This document shows, one piece after another, positions 32,379 through 40,961 of a DNA stretch of 64,000 bases. Made by a program: the position numbers and the translations under genes. The DNA comes from JACQFK01 sp036383955. GTDB lineage: Bacteria; Planctomycetota; MHYJ01; JACPRB01. Where the stretch lies: positions 1-64,000 of the forward strand of contig DASVNH010000219.1 in assembly GCA_036383955.1 (NCBI GenBank), written 5' to 3'. The notes under the pieces are model-generated. The model had not been told where the DNA came from. It searched no databases and saw only the letters and a list, made by a program, of their open reading frames with translations. Every line of letters begins with the position of its first letter. Position 1 is the stretch's first letter.

Positions 32379-34036
32379 GGGCAGAGCTTCAGGGTCAGCA
32401 GCGCCATCGCGGTGCCGTAGACCCGGCCCAGCTCGTGAGAGTCCACCCAGCAGCCGTCGATCTCCTGCGTCTCCAGCAGGATCGCCTTCTGCTTCTCCAG
32501 GACGTCGAGCGCCCCCGCCGCCTTCGCCGTCAGCGCCCGCCCGTACTGCCCGTACCAGTAGAAGAAGCCGCCGTTCCGCCAGGCGTCCGCGTGGTCGTCG
32601 TACTTGCGGATCCGCTCCAGCAGCGGCTGGTGCTGCAGGGAGTGGTCGAGCGACGTCCCCAGCGCGTCCTTCGTCGACGCGCCCCCGAGGAAGAGCGCCA
32701 GCTCGCAGATCGGGATCCGCCCCGAGCCCATCTCGAGGGGCCCGCCCTTCCCGGGGAAGCTGTAGGCGAACGAGCCGCGCTGGTCGCGCGTCGACGCGAG
32801 CGCCGCGACGCCCTTTTTCAGCGGGGCGCCGGGGATGTCGACGCCCTTCGCCTTCGCCTCGTAGAGCGCGTGCAGGGCGGTGGCGGTGACGAACGGGTTG
32901 TCGTACTCGTGGTACCAGGTGCCCGTGAAGCGCTGGAGGTCGAGCAGCTTCTTCGCGATCCGGCCGGCCGTCGCCAGGTCGCCCGTCCGCGTGAAGTACA
33001 GGAGACGGTAAGCGTGCGCCCAGGCGATCTCGTCGCTGTCGTCGCCGGCGATCTTGGTCTCGTCTTTCATGTAGGCCTCGGCGCGGCCGATCGCGCGCTC
33101 GGGCCCGTTCCACTCCCGCAGCGCCAGCGTCGCCAGCGCCGTCACCGCCATCCACACGTTGGGCAGCGAGTCGTCCCCGCCGAAGTTGTAGTGGGAGTCG
33201 TCCCAGACGCCCGACTTCCGCTGCGTCCCGGCCAGGTAGCGGACGGCGCGGGCGGGATCGACGTCCTTCCGGGACAGCTGGGTGCTGGTGGGGAGGGCGT
33301 CGAGGGCCGGCAGGGTCTCGTAGACCTCGAAGCCGCGGACGAAGGGGCCGTCGCGGGCGAGCTCGGCGGCGGCCTTGGCGGCCCAGCGGCCCTGCTTGAT
33401 CTTCTTCCACACCGCGCGCGCCTCGTCGTCGCGGCCGGTGAGGGAGAGGGCGACGCCCTCGTAGTAGCGGGCCTCGTCGCCCCCCTGGAGCGTGAAGAGA
33501 TCGGGGTCGGGCTTGCCGGCGGCGAGGGCGGCGCGGGCGGCGTCGAGCTCGCGGACCTCGGGCGGCAGCTTCGCCACGCCGCGGAGCAGGTGGACGAACC
33601 AGTCCTCGTGGAAGGTGCTGAGGCGGTCGACGCGGTGGAGGACCTTGAGGTCGGCGTCGAGGAAGAGCAGGGCGGGCTCGATGACGTCGAGCGGGACGAG
33701 GCCGAAGGGCTTGCGGTGCTCCTTCGCCCCGACGAGGCGCAGGGGCACGAAGCGCTCGCGGAGGAGGTCGATCACCCGCGGCATCATCCACGGCCCGGCG
33801 AGCATGTACTTCTCGACGACGCGCTTGCGGTCCATGGGGGAGTCGTCGAGGGTCGGCACCCACCAGCAGATGGGCCGGCCGGTCTCCTTCGCGCGGGCCT
33901 GGGCCTGGGCGAGGCTGGCGGTCCAGGGGATCTCGGTCCCGCAGGCGGCCGCCGGGCCCCGCAGGGGGAGGTCGGGGGATTTCGCCTGGAGGAGGAGCCC
34001 TTCGACGGGGCTCAGGGCAAGGCAGAGCCAGAGCAT
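32375..34036 (-). CDS. Secreted thioredoxin-like plus prenyltransferase/squalene-cyclase-fold protein
   Basis: The 553-aa protein begins at the second ATG (34036, MLWLCLALSPVEGLLL), giving a signal peptide. The first ATG at 34045 overlaps the TATAAT box. Residues 40-170 look thioredoxin-like without CxxC (KETGRPICWWVPTLDDSP ... ALLFLDADLKVLHRVDRL). From about 250 there are alpha/alpha-barrel repeats of the prenyltransferase/squalene oxidase type (AVRYLAGTQRKSGVWDDSHY; GGFFYWYGQYGRAL; GCWVDSHELGRVYGTAMALL). This two-part architecture is common in planctomycetes. Function unknown. Confidence 0.75.
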   Translation of the reverse strand: MLWLCLALSPVEGLLLQAKSPDLPLRGPAAACGTEIPWTASLAQAQARAKETGRPICWWVPTLDDSPMDRKRVVEKYMLAGPWMMPRVIDLLRERFVPLRLVGAKEHRKPFGLVPLDVIEPALLFLDADLKVLHRVDRLSTFHEDWFVHLLRGVAKLPPEVRELDAARAALAAGKPDPDLFTLQGGDEARYYEGVALSLTGRDDEARAVWKKIKQGRWAAKAAAELARDGPFVRGFEVYETLPALDALPTSTQLSRKDVDPARAVRYLAGTQRKSGVWDDSHYNFGGDDSLPNVWMAVTALATLALREWNGPERAIGRAEAYMKDETKIAGDDSDEIAWAHAYRLLYFTRTGDLATAGRIAKKLLDLQRFTGTWYHEYDNPFVTATALHALYEAKAKGVDIPGAPLKKGVAALASTRDQRGSFAYSFPGKGGPLEMGSGRIPICELALFLGGASTKDALGTSLDHSLQHQPLLERIRKYDDHADAWRNGGFFYWYGQYGRALTAKAAGALDVLEKQKAILLETQEIDGCWVDSHELGRVYGTAMALLTLKLCP

Positions 34037-34043
34037 CGGGGCC

Positions 34044-34049
34044 ATTATA
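34044..34049 (-). promoter_or_regulatory. Consensus -10 TATAAT, leaderless spacing
   Basis: TATAAT on the minus strand overlaps the first ATG (34045) and lies 7 bases before the second ATG (34036). This is good evidence that the second is the start. Confidence 0.6.
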
Positions 34050-34130
34050 GGAGAAAAGTGCCAGGCAGATTTCTCCGGCGCGGAACCAACACTTGAACGG
34101 ATCTAGCGTAAGTGCTAATGATCTGAGCCT

Positions 34131-34853
34131 ATGAACGACACCGCCATGATCCAGGCGGACCGGCTTTCCAAGGTGTATGGAAGCTTCGCCGCCCTTTCCG
34201 AGGTCTCGTTCTCCGTCCCGCGCGGGCAGGTCGCCGCCTTCCTCGGCCCCAACGGCGCCGGCAAGACGACGACCATGAAGATCCTCACGGGCTTCCTCGC
34301 GCCCACGTCGGGCACGGCGAAGATCGCGGGATTCGACGTCCGCGGCGAGCGCCTTCAGGCCGCCGAGAAGCTCGGCTACCTCCCGGAGAACGGCCCGCTC
34401 TACCTCGACATGACCCCGCTCTCGCTGCTGCGCTTCTTCGGCGAGGTCCGCGGCATGGGCGCCGCCAAGCTCGCCGAGCGCGTCGAGTACGTCGCCGACC
34501 TCTGCAAGCTCCGCGACGTCCTCGAAAAGCCCATCCACCAGCTCTCGAAGGGCTACAAGCAGCGCTGCGGCATGGCCCAGGCGCTGCTGCACGAGCCCGA
34601 CGTCCTCATCATGGACGAGCCGACGACCGGCCTGGATCCCAACCAGATCCGCGACGTCCGCCGCACCATCCGGGAGCTCGGGAAATCCAAGACGATCCTG
34701 CTCTCGACCCACATCCTGCAGGAGGTCGAGGCCGTCGCCGACCGCGTGATCTTCGTCCACGCGGGCCGCATCGTGTTCGACGGGACCCCCGCCCAGATGA
34801 AGGCGCGGGGGCCGTCGCTGGACGACGTCTTCCACCAGCTCACGAACGCGTAG
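34131..34853 (+). CDS. ABC transporter ATPase (GldA/CcmA-like, ABC-2 export type)
   Basis: The 240-aa ATPase has Walker A GPNGAGKTT, Q-loop GYLPENGPLY, signature LSKGYKQRCGMAQALLH and Walker B LIMDEPTTGLDP. It is short, without a regulatory C-terminus, as in ABC-2 exporters and gliding-type GldA. An in-frame second ATG at 34146 is possible. The next gene, 9 bases on, encodes its permease. Confidence 0.92.
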   Translation: MNDTAMIQADRLSKVYGSFAALSEVSFSVPRGQVAAFLGPNGAGKTTTMKILTGFLAPTSGTAKIAGFDVRGERLQAAEKLGYLPENGPLYLDMTPLSLLRFFGEVRGMGAAKLAERVEYVADLCKLRDVLEKPIHQLSKGYKQRCGMAQALLHEPDVLIMDEPTTGLDPNQIRDVRRTIRELGKSKTILLSTHILQEVEAVADRVIFVHAGRIVFDGTPAQMKARGPSLDDVFHQLTNA

Positions 34854-34862
34854 GGGAATAGC

Positions 34863-37487
34863 ATGGTCCGCTTCCACGTCATCCGCTCGATCTTCCGGCG
34901 AAACTTCGCCGGCTACTTCGCGAACCCGACGGGCTACGTCTTCATCGCCGTCTTCGTGGCGCTGTCGGGCGTGCTCGCGTTCGTGCCCGACTCCTTCTTC
35001 GTGAACAACCTGGCGAACCTCGACACGCTCAACCGCTACTTCCCGTACCTGCTGCTCTTCTTCGTGCCGGCGGTGGCCATGGGCACCTGGGCGGAGGAGC
35101 GCAAGCAGGGCACCGACGAGCTGCTGCTGACGCTGCCGGTGAAGGACCTCGAGATCGTCCTCGGCAAGTACCTGGCGGCCCTCGGCATCTACGGCGTCTC
35201 GCTCGTCTTCGCCCTCGCCAACGTCTGCATCCTCGCCTTCCTGGGCAGCCCCGACTACGGCGTGATGCTGGGCACCTACCTCGGCTACTTCTTCCTGGGC
35301 GCCGGCCTGCTCGCGCTCTCGATGGCCGCCTCCCACCTCGCGTCCAACATGACCATCGCGTTCATCTTCGGCGCCCTCGCCTGCGCCGTGCCCGTCTTCC
35401 TCAGCGACTCGGGCTCGCTGCTCCGCGGCTGGGCCCGCGACGTCTTCGAGGCGGTGGGCGTCGACGACTCCTTCCTCGACTTCGCCAAGGGCGTGGCCTC
35501 CCTCAAGGCCGTCCTCTACTTCACGGCCATGGCGGTCCTCTTCCTCTATGTGGACCTCGTCATCCTCGCCAAGCGCCACGTGCAGGATCCCGCGCGCTGG
35601 GCCCACCTGGGCGCGCGCCTCGCCTCGCTCTTCCTCATCGGCATCACCCTGGGCGTGCTGTCCGGGCGCGCGGGCTGCCGCGTCGACCTCACCTCCGAGC
35701 GGCTCTTCTCGCTGAACCCCGCCACCAAGGACATCCTCGACAAGGTCTCGAGCGAGCGGCCCGTCACCGTGCAGGCCTTCGTCAGCCCCGAGGTGCCCGC
35801 CGACTACGTCGACACCCGCGAGACCCTCGTCGGGCTCCTGCGGGAGATCGACGCCCGCGGCGGCTCCCGCGTGGAGGTCCGGGTCGTCGACACCGTCAAG
35901 TACTCCGCCGAGGCGCGCGAGGCCGAGACCTTCGGCATCCGCTCCGCCGCGCGCCGCGAGGAGCAGGAAGGCGCCTCCTACGAGGCCGACGTCTACCTGG
36001 GCCTCTCGTTCCGCTGCGGCGCGGAGGAAGTCGTGATCCCCTTCGTGCAGCGGGGGATGTCGATCGAATACGAGCTCACCCGCGCCATCGGCACCGTGTC
36101 CGGCGCGAAGCGCAAGAAAGTGGGCGTGGCGACGACCGACGCGAAGATCTTCGGCGGCTTCGACTTCCAGAGCTTCAACCAGTCGCCCGAGTGGCCCATC
36201 GTGATGGAGCTGAAGCGGCAGTACGAGGTCGTCCAGGTCTCGCTCGACCAGCCGATCGGGGAGAACTACGACGCGCTGATCGCGGCGCAGCCCTCGTCGC
36301 TCTCGCAGGCGCAGATGGACAACCTGCTGGCCTACGTGCGCAAGGGGCACGGGACTATTCTGCTCGACGACCCGTTCCCGACGGTCAATCCGGGCCTGGT
36401 GCCCAGCAAGCCCAAGGGCGGGCAGAAGCAGAACAACCCGTTCGCCCCGCAGCCGCCGTCGGAGCCGAAGGGCGACATCCGCCGCTTCTACGAGCAGATC
36501 GGCGTGCGCTGGGACCCGGACGCGCTCGTCTGGGACTCCTTCAACCCGCACAAGCAGTTCCAGGCGCTGCGCAAGGAGCTCGTCTTCGTGAGCCCGGCGA
36601 GCGGCGGCGCGGGCGGCATCAGCCAGGCCGATCCGATCACCAAGGGCCTGCAGGAGCTGCTCTTCTTCTTCGGCGGCGAGCTCAGCCAGGCCCCCGGCTC
36701 GCCCGTCCAGTTCACGCCGCTGCTGCAGTCGTCGCCGGCCGGCGGCGTCGTCATGTACAACAACCTCTTCCAGCCCGGCATGTTCGGCCAGGAGCAGGCC
36801 AACCCGTTCGTCCGCTACATCCCCGCGATGCGCCAGTCCACCCTCGCCGCGCGCGTGCGCGGCTCCATCCCCGCGCCCGCCGGCGGCGGCGACGCGGCGT
36901 CGATCAACGCCGTGGTGGTGGCGGACCTCGACGCCATGAGCCCCTGGTTCCACCAGATCCGCGACGACGCCCCCAGGGGCCTCGAGTTCGACAACCTCAC
37001 GTTCGTGCTGAACGCGGTGGACGTCGTGGCCGGCGACACCAGCTACGTCGAGCTGCGCAAGCGGCGCCCGAAGCACCGCACGCTGGAGCGCTACGAGGCG
37101 ATCACCAAGCAGTACGTGGACAAGTTCATGGAGACCCGCCAGAAGGCGGACGACTCGGCGTCGGAGGAGCTCAAGAAGGCGCAGGAGCGCTTCGACGCGA
37201 CGGTGGCGGCGATCGAGAAGGAGGAGAACCTCGATCCGGTCGCCAAGGAAAACAAGAAAGAGGCCGTCCGGCAGATGGAAAACCGCAGGCTCGAGGTGCG
37301 GCGCCGGGAGGTCGAGGACCAGAAGAAGCAGAAGATGGACGAGGCGGAAGGGGAGAAGCGGCGCTCGGAAGGGACGGTGCGGGCCACGATCAAGTGGGTC
37401 TCCGTGCTGGTGCCCCCCATCCCGGCGGTGCTGATCGCCGCCATCGTGTTCGGCCGCCGCCGGGCGGCGCAGAGGAGGTCGGCATGA
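34863..37487 (+). CDS. ABC-2 permease fused to GldG-like auxiliary domain
   Basis: In this 874-aa protein, residues 1-260 form an ABC-2/GldF-type permease of about six to eight helices (MGTWAEERKQGTDELLLTLPVKD is split by the typical TDELLL motif). From about 270 a GldG-type extracytoplasmic domain follows (LTSERLFSLNPATKDILDKV ... VTVQAFVSPEVPADY). Near the C-terminus are a coiled coil (LKKAQERFDATVAAIEKEE) and a last helix. GldF and GldG are separate proteins in Bacteroidetes; here they are fused. Overlaps the DUF4340 gene (ATGA). Confidence 0.88.
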   Translation: MVRFHVIRSIFRRNFAGYFANPTGYVFIAVFVALSGVLAFVPDSFFVNNLANLDTLNRYFPYLLLFFVPAVAMGTWAEERKQGTDELLLTLPVKDLEIVLGKYLAALGIYGVSLVFALANVCILAFLGSPDYGVMLGTYLGYFFLGAGLLALSMAASHLASNMTIAFIFGALACAVPVFLSDSGSLLRGWARDVFEAVGVDDSFLDFAKGVASLKAVLYFTAMAVLFLYVDLVILAKRHVQDPARWAHLGARLASLFLIGITLGVLSGRAGCRVDLTSERLFSLNPATKDILDKVSSERPVTVQAFVSPEVPADYVDTRETLVGLLREIDARGGSRVEVRVVDTVKYSAEAREAETFGIRSAARREEQEGASYEADVYLGLSFRCGAEEVVIPFVQRGMSIEYELTRAIGTVSGAKRKKVGVATTDAKIFGGFDFQSFNQSPEWPIVMELKRQYEVVQVSLDQPIGENYDALIAAQPSSLSQAQMDNLLAYVRKGHGTILLDDPFPTVNPGLVPSKPKGGQKQNNPFAPQPPSEPKGDIRRFYEQIGVRWDPDALVWDSFNPHKQFQALRKELVFVSPASGGAGGISQADPITKGLQELLFFFGGELSQAPGSPVQFTPLLQSSPAGGVVMYNNLFQPGMFGQEQANPFVRYIPAMRQSTLAARVRGSIPAPAGGGDAASINAVVVADLDAMSPWFHQIRDDAPRGLEFDNLTFVLNAVDVVAGDTSYVELRKRRPKHRTLERYEAITKQYVDKFMETRQKADDSASEELKKAQERFDATVAAIEKEENLDPVAKENKKEAVRQMENRRLEVRRREVEDQKKQKMDEAEGEKRRSEGTVRATIKWVSVLVPPIPAVLIAAIVFGRRRAAQRRSA

Positions 37488-39166
37488 ACCCCGAATCGCG
37501 CACGACGATCGCGTTCGCCGGAACGGCCGTCGGGCTGCTGCTGCTCGTCCTCCTGACCGGCTCGCGCGCCCGCGAGGCCGACGTGTTCACCGCGCAGGGC
37601 AAGGCGTTCTATCCGGACTTCGTCGACCCCCTCAAGGCCACGGCCCTGGAAGTCTGGGACTTCGACGAGACCACCGCGATGGCCAAGCCCTTCCGGGTCG
37701 CCTTCGAGGGCGGCCGCTGGGTGATCCCCTCGCACAGCAACTATCCCGCCGACGCGAAGGAGCGGCTGGCGAAGACGGCGACGGCGGTGATCGACCTGAA
37801 GAAGGACCAGATCGCCTCGACGACCGAAAAGGACCACGAGTCCCTCGGGGTGGTGGACCCGCAGGACGCGACGGTGACGGGCTCGAAGGGCCGGGGACGT
37901 CGGGTCAAATTCTTCGCCGGCACCACGCCGGCGGCGGACTTCATCTTCGGCAAGGACGCGGGCGACGGGAAGAAGTACGTGCGGATGCCCGGCGACAAGC
38001 GGACCTACGTGTCGAAGACGCCCGGGGAGATCTCGGCGAAGTTCGAGGACTGGGTGGAGACGGACCTGCTGCAGGCGTCGGCGACGGCGATCCGGCGGGT
38101 GGTGATCGACAAGTACTCGTTCGACGAGGACGCGGGCTCGATCAAGGACCGGCAGGTGAACACGCTGGCGCGCGAGGATTCCTCCAAGCCCTGGACGCTG
38201 AGCGAGCTGAAGGACACGGAGGAAGTGCACACGGACAACGTGAGCGCGATGACGGGCGCGCTCGACGACCTGAAGCTGGCGGGGGTGCGGCCGCGGCCGG
38301 GCCTGCTGGCGAAGATGAAGGACCTGGAGGAGCTGAAGAAGGCGAACCGGGGCCAGGCGATGATGGCGGTGCAGGACCTGGCGTCGCGCGGCTTCTTCCT
38401 GACGCGGGACCTGAGCCTGATCTGCAACGAAGGCGAGATGACGGTCTCGTGCGACGACGGGATCGTCTACCAGCTGCGCTTCGGCGAGGTGCTCTACGGC
38501 ACGGGCGACGAGGTGACGGCCGGCGGCCCGGCGGCGCCGAAGAAGGAAGAGAAAAAAGAAGAGAAGAAAGACGAGAAGAAGCCCGACGACAAGAAGGACG
38601 AAAAGAAGAGCGGCACGGAGAACCGCTACCTCTTCGTGACCGTGCGCTTCGACGCGAGCCTGCTGGGCGCGGCCCCCGCCGAGCCGAAGGCCTACGTCGC
38701 CGACCCGGCGAAGAAGCCCGAGGAGCAGAAGGCCGCCGAGGAGGCCGCCAAGAAAGAGAAAGAGGACTACGAGCGCAAGACGAAGGAGCTCGCGGACAAG
38801 GCGGAGGCGGGCAAGAAGCGCGCCGACAAGCTCGCCACCCGCCTGAGCGAGTGGTACTACGTGATCTCCGGCGAGTCCTTCAAGAAGCTCCGCCTCGACC
38901 GCCCCTCGCTCGTCCGCCCCAAGGCCAAGCCCGAGGACAAGAAGGACGACGGCCACAAGCACGACGAGAAGGACGGCCACAAGCACGACGAGAAGAAGCC
39001 CGACGCCGTCAAGCCGCCCGAGAAAAAGCCCGACGCGCCCAAGCCTCCCGACGAGAAGAAGTCGGACGCCCCGAAGCCCCCCGACGGCGCCAAGCCGGTC
39101 GAGGAGAAAAAGCCCGCCGAGGCCCCCAAGGCCGAGACCCCGAAGCCCGAGGAAAAGAAGCCTTAA
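37484..39166 (+). CDS. DUF4340 protein with long Lys/Pro/His-rich tail
   Basis: The 560-aa protein has an N-terminal membrane anchor (TIAFAGTAVGLLLLVLLTGS) and a DUF4340 body (ATALEVWDFDETT ... VIPSHSNYPADAKERL). Low-complexity charged segments follow, with a KKEEKKEEKKDEKK run at about 350-370. The final 90 residues repeat DGHKHDEK and KPPxKKPDAPK units. DUF4340 proteins usually follow GldG-type genes, as here. The His-rich repeats could bind metal. The last codons recur as a 25-base copy at 39962-39986. Confidence 0.82.
   Translation: MNPESRTTIAFAGTAVGLLLLVLLTGSRAREADVFTAQGKAFYPDFVDPLKATALEVWDFDETTAMAKPFRVAFEGGRWVIPSHSNYPADAKERLAKTATAVIDLKKDQIASTTEKDHESLGVVDPQDATVTGSKGRGRRVKFFAGTTPAADFIFGKDAGDGKKYVRMPGDKRTYVSKTPGEISAKFEDWVETDLLQASATAIRRVVIDKYSFDEDAGSIKDRQVNTLAREDSSKPWTLSELKDTEEVHTDNVSAMTGALDDLKLAGVRPRPGLLAKMKDLEELKKANRGQAMMAVQDLASRGFFLTRDLSLICNEGEMTVSCDDGIVYQLRFGEVLYGTGDEVTAGGPAAPKKEEKKEEKKDEKKPDDKKDEKKSGTENRYLFVTVRFDASLLGAAPAEPKAYVADPAKKPEEQKAAEEAAKKEKEDYERKTKELADKAEAGKKRADKLATRLSEWYYVISGESFKKLRLDRPSLVRPKAKPEDKKDDGHKHDEKDGHKHDEKKPDAVKPPEKKPDAPKPPDEKKSDAPKPPDGAKPVEEKKPAEAPKAETPKPEEKKP
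39141..39165 (+). repeat. 25-bp direct repeat, left copy (3' end of the DUF4340 gene)
   Basis: This segment, encoding the last residues KPEEKKP and two bases of the stop, matches 39962-39986 at 23 of 25 positions. The second copy also reads KPEEEKP-stop. The two copies bracket the DUF6348 gene. Confidence 0.6.
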
Positions 39167-39179
39167 GCCCCCGCTACGG

Positions 39180-39890
39180 TCAGCGCCAGAACCTCCACCA
39201 AGGGCGGGGACCGACGTCCTTGGAATCCATCGGTCGGCTTTCATCTGATCGGTCCTGTACGACCAGGAAGAGCCGCACGCTATAGAAGGACGTCGAGGCA
39301 GGCCACGGCATCAAGCCGATCGCGGCCTGGAGTCCGGGGTCGGGCTCATTGTTCAGAAGCACTTCATTGATGTTCGTAGTGGGGCCGCGGGCCTGGTACA
39401 GCCGGATCCAGTGAGTGCCCTTGGACAGGACGCGGGCCTTCACCTCGTTCTCCAAAAGCCGGTTGATTGCGGGTATGAACTCCCGCAGGGCGGGGAGTTG
39501 GCCTCTCGTCGTGAAGTTGCCGACGACGACCCGCTTCTTCGTTCCGCCGACGATCCATTCCTCGATGTCGGCCTGGTCCGTCGGAAGGTCCGGAAAGAAC
39601 GCCGCGAGAAGGACGTGAAGCGTGCCGGCCACGAAGTTCTCGAAGGCGTCGTCGATCGCTTCATTCCGCGTGGCACCGAATCCGCCGAAGGATTCCACGA
39701 TCTCCTGGCCGGGACCCGGGACGAAAAAGGTGTCGAGCTGCACGGAGGAAAGATCCTGGCCGGTTTGCTCGTTGGCCAGGCGGGAGCTCATCTTCAGCCC
39801 GCGTGAGGGGAAGGACAGCCACTCTCCCTCGACAACGGGGGACAGCCCGTGATCGCGGAACAGGCACGCGAGGGCTTCGTTGGTCGTGAT
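39180..39890 (-). CDS. DUF6348-family protein
   Basis: The body is typical DUF6348: PGPGQEIVESFGGFGATRNE, HVLLAAFFPD, GTHWIRLYQARGPTTN, VLLNNEPDPGLQAAI and STSFYSVRLFLVVQD. The first ATG is 39791 (203 aa), but the family N-terminus continues upstream in frame (ITTNEALACLFRDHGLSPVV) to an ATC at 39890. TATGCT lies exactly 6 bases before that codon, so I extend there (236 aa) with a tentative non-AUG start. Function unknown; it is bracketed by copies of the neighbouring gene's tail, as if inserted. Confidence 0.65.
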   Translation of the reverse strand: MTTNEALACLFRDHGLSPVVEGEWLSFPSRGLKMSSRLANEQTGQDLSSVQLDTFFVPGPGQEIVESFGGFGATRNEAIDDAFENFVAGTLHVLLAAFFPDLPTDQADIEEWIVGGTKKRVVVGNFTTRGQLPALREFIPAINRLLENEVKARVLSKGTHWIRLYQARGPTTNINEVLLNNEPDPGLQAAIGLMPWPASTSFYSVRLFLVVQDRSDESRPMDSKDVGPRPWWRFWR

Positions 39891-39896
39891 GCGTTG

Positions 39897-39902
39897 AGCA
39901 TA
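39897..39902 (-). promoter_or_regulatory. Candidate -10 hexamer TATGCT, spacing 6 to an ATC codon
   Basis: TATGCT, CAACGC, ATC on the minus strand repeats the arrangement seen at many ATG genes in the window. Confidence 0.35.
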
Positions 39903-39961
39903 CCGCCAACGGCAGAGCGGCGAGATCAGAATGAAGTCCGGGACTTGGAGCCGCGAGGCAT

Positions 39962-39986
39962 CGAAGCCCGAGGAAGAGAAGCCCTA
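39962..39986 (+). repeat. 25-bp direct repeat, right copy
   Basis: 23 of 25 bases match the DUF4340 gene's 3' end at 39141-39165, including an in-phase stop. It is not part of any plausible gene here. Confidence 0.6.
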
Positions 39987-40047
39987 GTCTTCGCGGCCGC
40001 TGGGTCTGACGACACTCCGGCCCTTCGCCTGGTGCGCGATCACGCGG

Positions 40048-40629
40048 CTAAGCCTCCTCCGGGTTGATCCGCAGGTCGCCCAGCGTGATCGAGCGGCTTT
40101 CCTTCGCGCCCGTCCGCAGGAAGCGGAGGGCGAGCTCGGCGGCCACCGCGCAGGTCAGCTGGATCAGGTTGCGGGCGAGGGGGACGTCGCAGGGGTCGCC
40201 TTCCGCGGGATCGTTCGGGACCCGGTAGCCCTCGTTCCAGCGCGCCTCGCCGTAGCCCGCGAACAGACCCACGTGCAGGCAGGGCGTCGACGCGCAGGCC
40301 GTCGTCACGGCCCGGCGCGCCGCGGAATTGTCGAAGCCGTCGATGACGAGATCGACGTCCTTCAGCAGCTTCGCCGCGTTCTCGGGCGTGAGCTTCTTCG
40401 GGACGGCGTCGATCTCCACGCCCGCCGCCCGGAAGATCTGGTCTTTCAAGGCCTGGACTTTGAGCGCGCCGACGTCCTCCGTCGTGTAGGTCTGGGTCGC
40501 GAGGTTGCGCGCCTCCACGCGGTCGAAGTCGATGACGCGCAGATGCCCGACGCCCTGCCGCGCGAGGGAGTCGGCGAGGGTGGAGCCGACGGCTCCCGCG
40601 CCGCAGACGGCGATCTTCTTGTCCTTCAT
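40048..40629 (-). CDS. E1-like (ThiF/MoeB/UBA-type) adenylating enzyme of the Ro60 operon
   Basis: The 193-aa protein is a compact E1-type adenylation domain: nucleotide motif CGAGAVGS, DFDRVEARNLATQTY (the Arg/Asn-x-x-x-Gln active-site set), Lys in GALKVQALKDQI, and Asp in LVIDGFDNSAARR. Cys residues at about 132-137 (ACASTPC) and in GDPCDVP are candidates for thioester formation. No CxxC zinc site, rhodanese or C-terminal UFD domain is present. It should adenylate the C-terminal Gly of a ubiquitin-like protein, probably the one at 43763-43987. It overlaps the JAB gene by four bases. Confidence 0.85.
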   Translation of the reverse strand: MKDKKIAVCGAGAVGSTLADSLARQGVGHLRVIDFDRVEARNLATQTYTTEDVGALKVQALKDQIFRAAGVEIDAVPKKLTPENAAKLLKDVDLVIDGFDNSAARRAVTTACASTPCLHVGLFAGYGEARWNEGYRVPNDPAEGDPCDVPLARNLIQLTCAVAAELALRFLRTGAKESRSITLGDLRINPEEA

Positions 40630-40961
40630 CGTTCGAAGAGCTTTCTCAAGAGCGCGATCCGCGTCACCTCGGTGTTCACGCCGTCGGCGTCGCAGATCCA
40701 GACGCGGACGGCGTCGACGCAGCGGATCGCCGCGATCAGCGGCTTCCCGAACGAGCCCGCCCAGGCCCGCATCGTCTCGCGGTCCCGCGCGCTCATGCCC
40801 GGGACGCCCGGCGGATGCGTGTGGAAGAAGCCCGCGACGTCCCCCCGCGCCTCCTCGCGGCGGAGGGCCCAGGCGCCGTCCGCGACGACGTGGGCCGCGC
40901 CGCCCTCGCGCCAGCGGACGAGCCGGCCCGAATCCAGGAGCACCGCCGCCCGCTCGTTCAT
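40626..40961 (-). CDS. JAB/MPN (JAMM) metallopeptidase of the Ro60 operon
   Basis: The 111-aa protein has the JAMM signature HTHPPG...SARD, i.e. HxH plus ten residues plus Asp, within GFFHTHPPGVPGMSARDRE. A candidate upstream Glu is in WREGG. Prokaryotic JAB peptidases next to E1-like genes process or remove ubiquitin-like proteins. It starts at ATG 40961 and overlaps both neighbours by four bases, so it is strictly co-translated with E1. The remainder after the motif (IAAIRCVDAVRVWICDADGV) fits the family's beta strands. Confidence 0.85.
   Translation of the reverse strand: MNERAAVLLDSGRLVRWREGGAAHVVADGAWALRREEARGDVAGFFHTHPPGVPGMSARDRETMRAWAGSFGKPLIAAIRCVDAVRVWICDADGVNTEVTRIALLRKLFER

Noticed and set aside
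32064..37076. A 1670-codon minus-strand open frame
   Set aside because: It is antisense to the ABC/GldG genes and out of frame with the secreted protein. Only its last 104 codons, from GTG 32378, look like a real protein.
36191..37475. Plus-strand frame in front of the DUF4340 gene
   Set aside because: It reads the GldG region in the wrong frame. The real gene starts at ATG 37484 with a membrane anchor.
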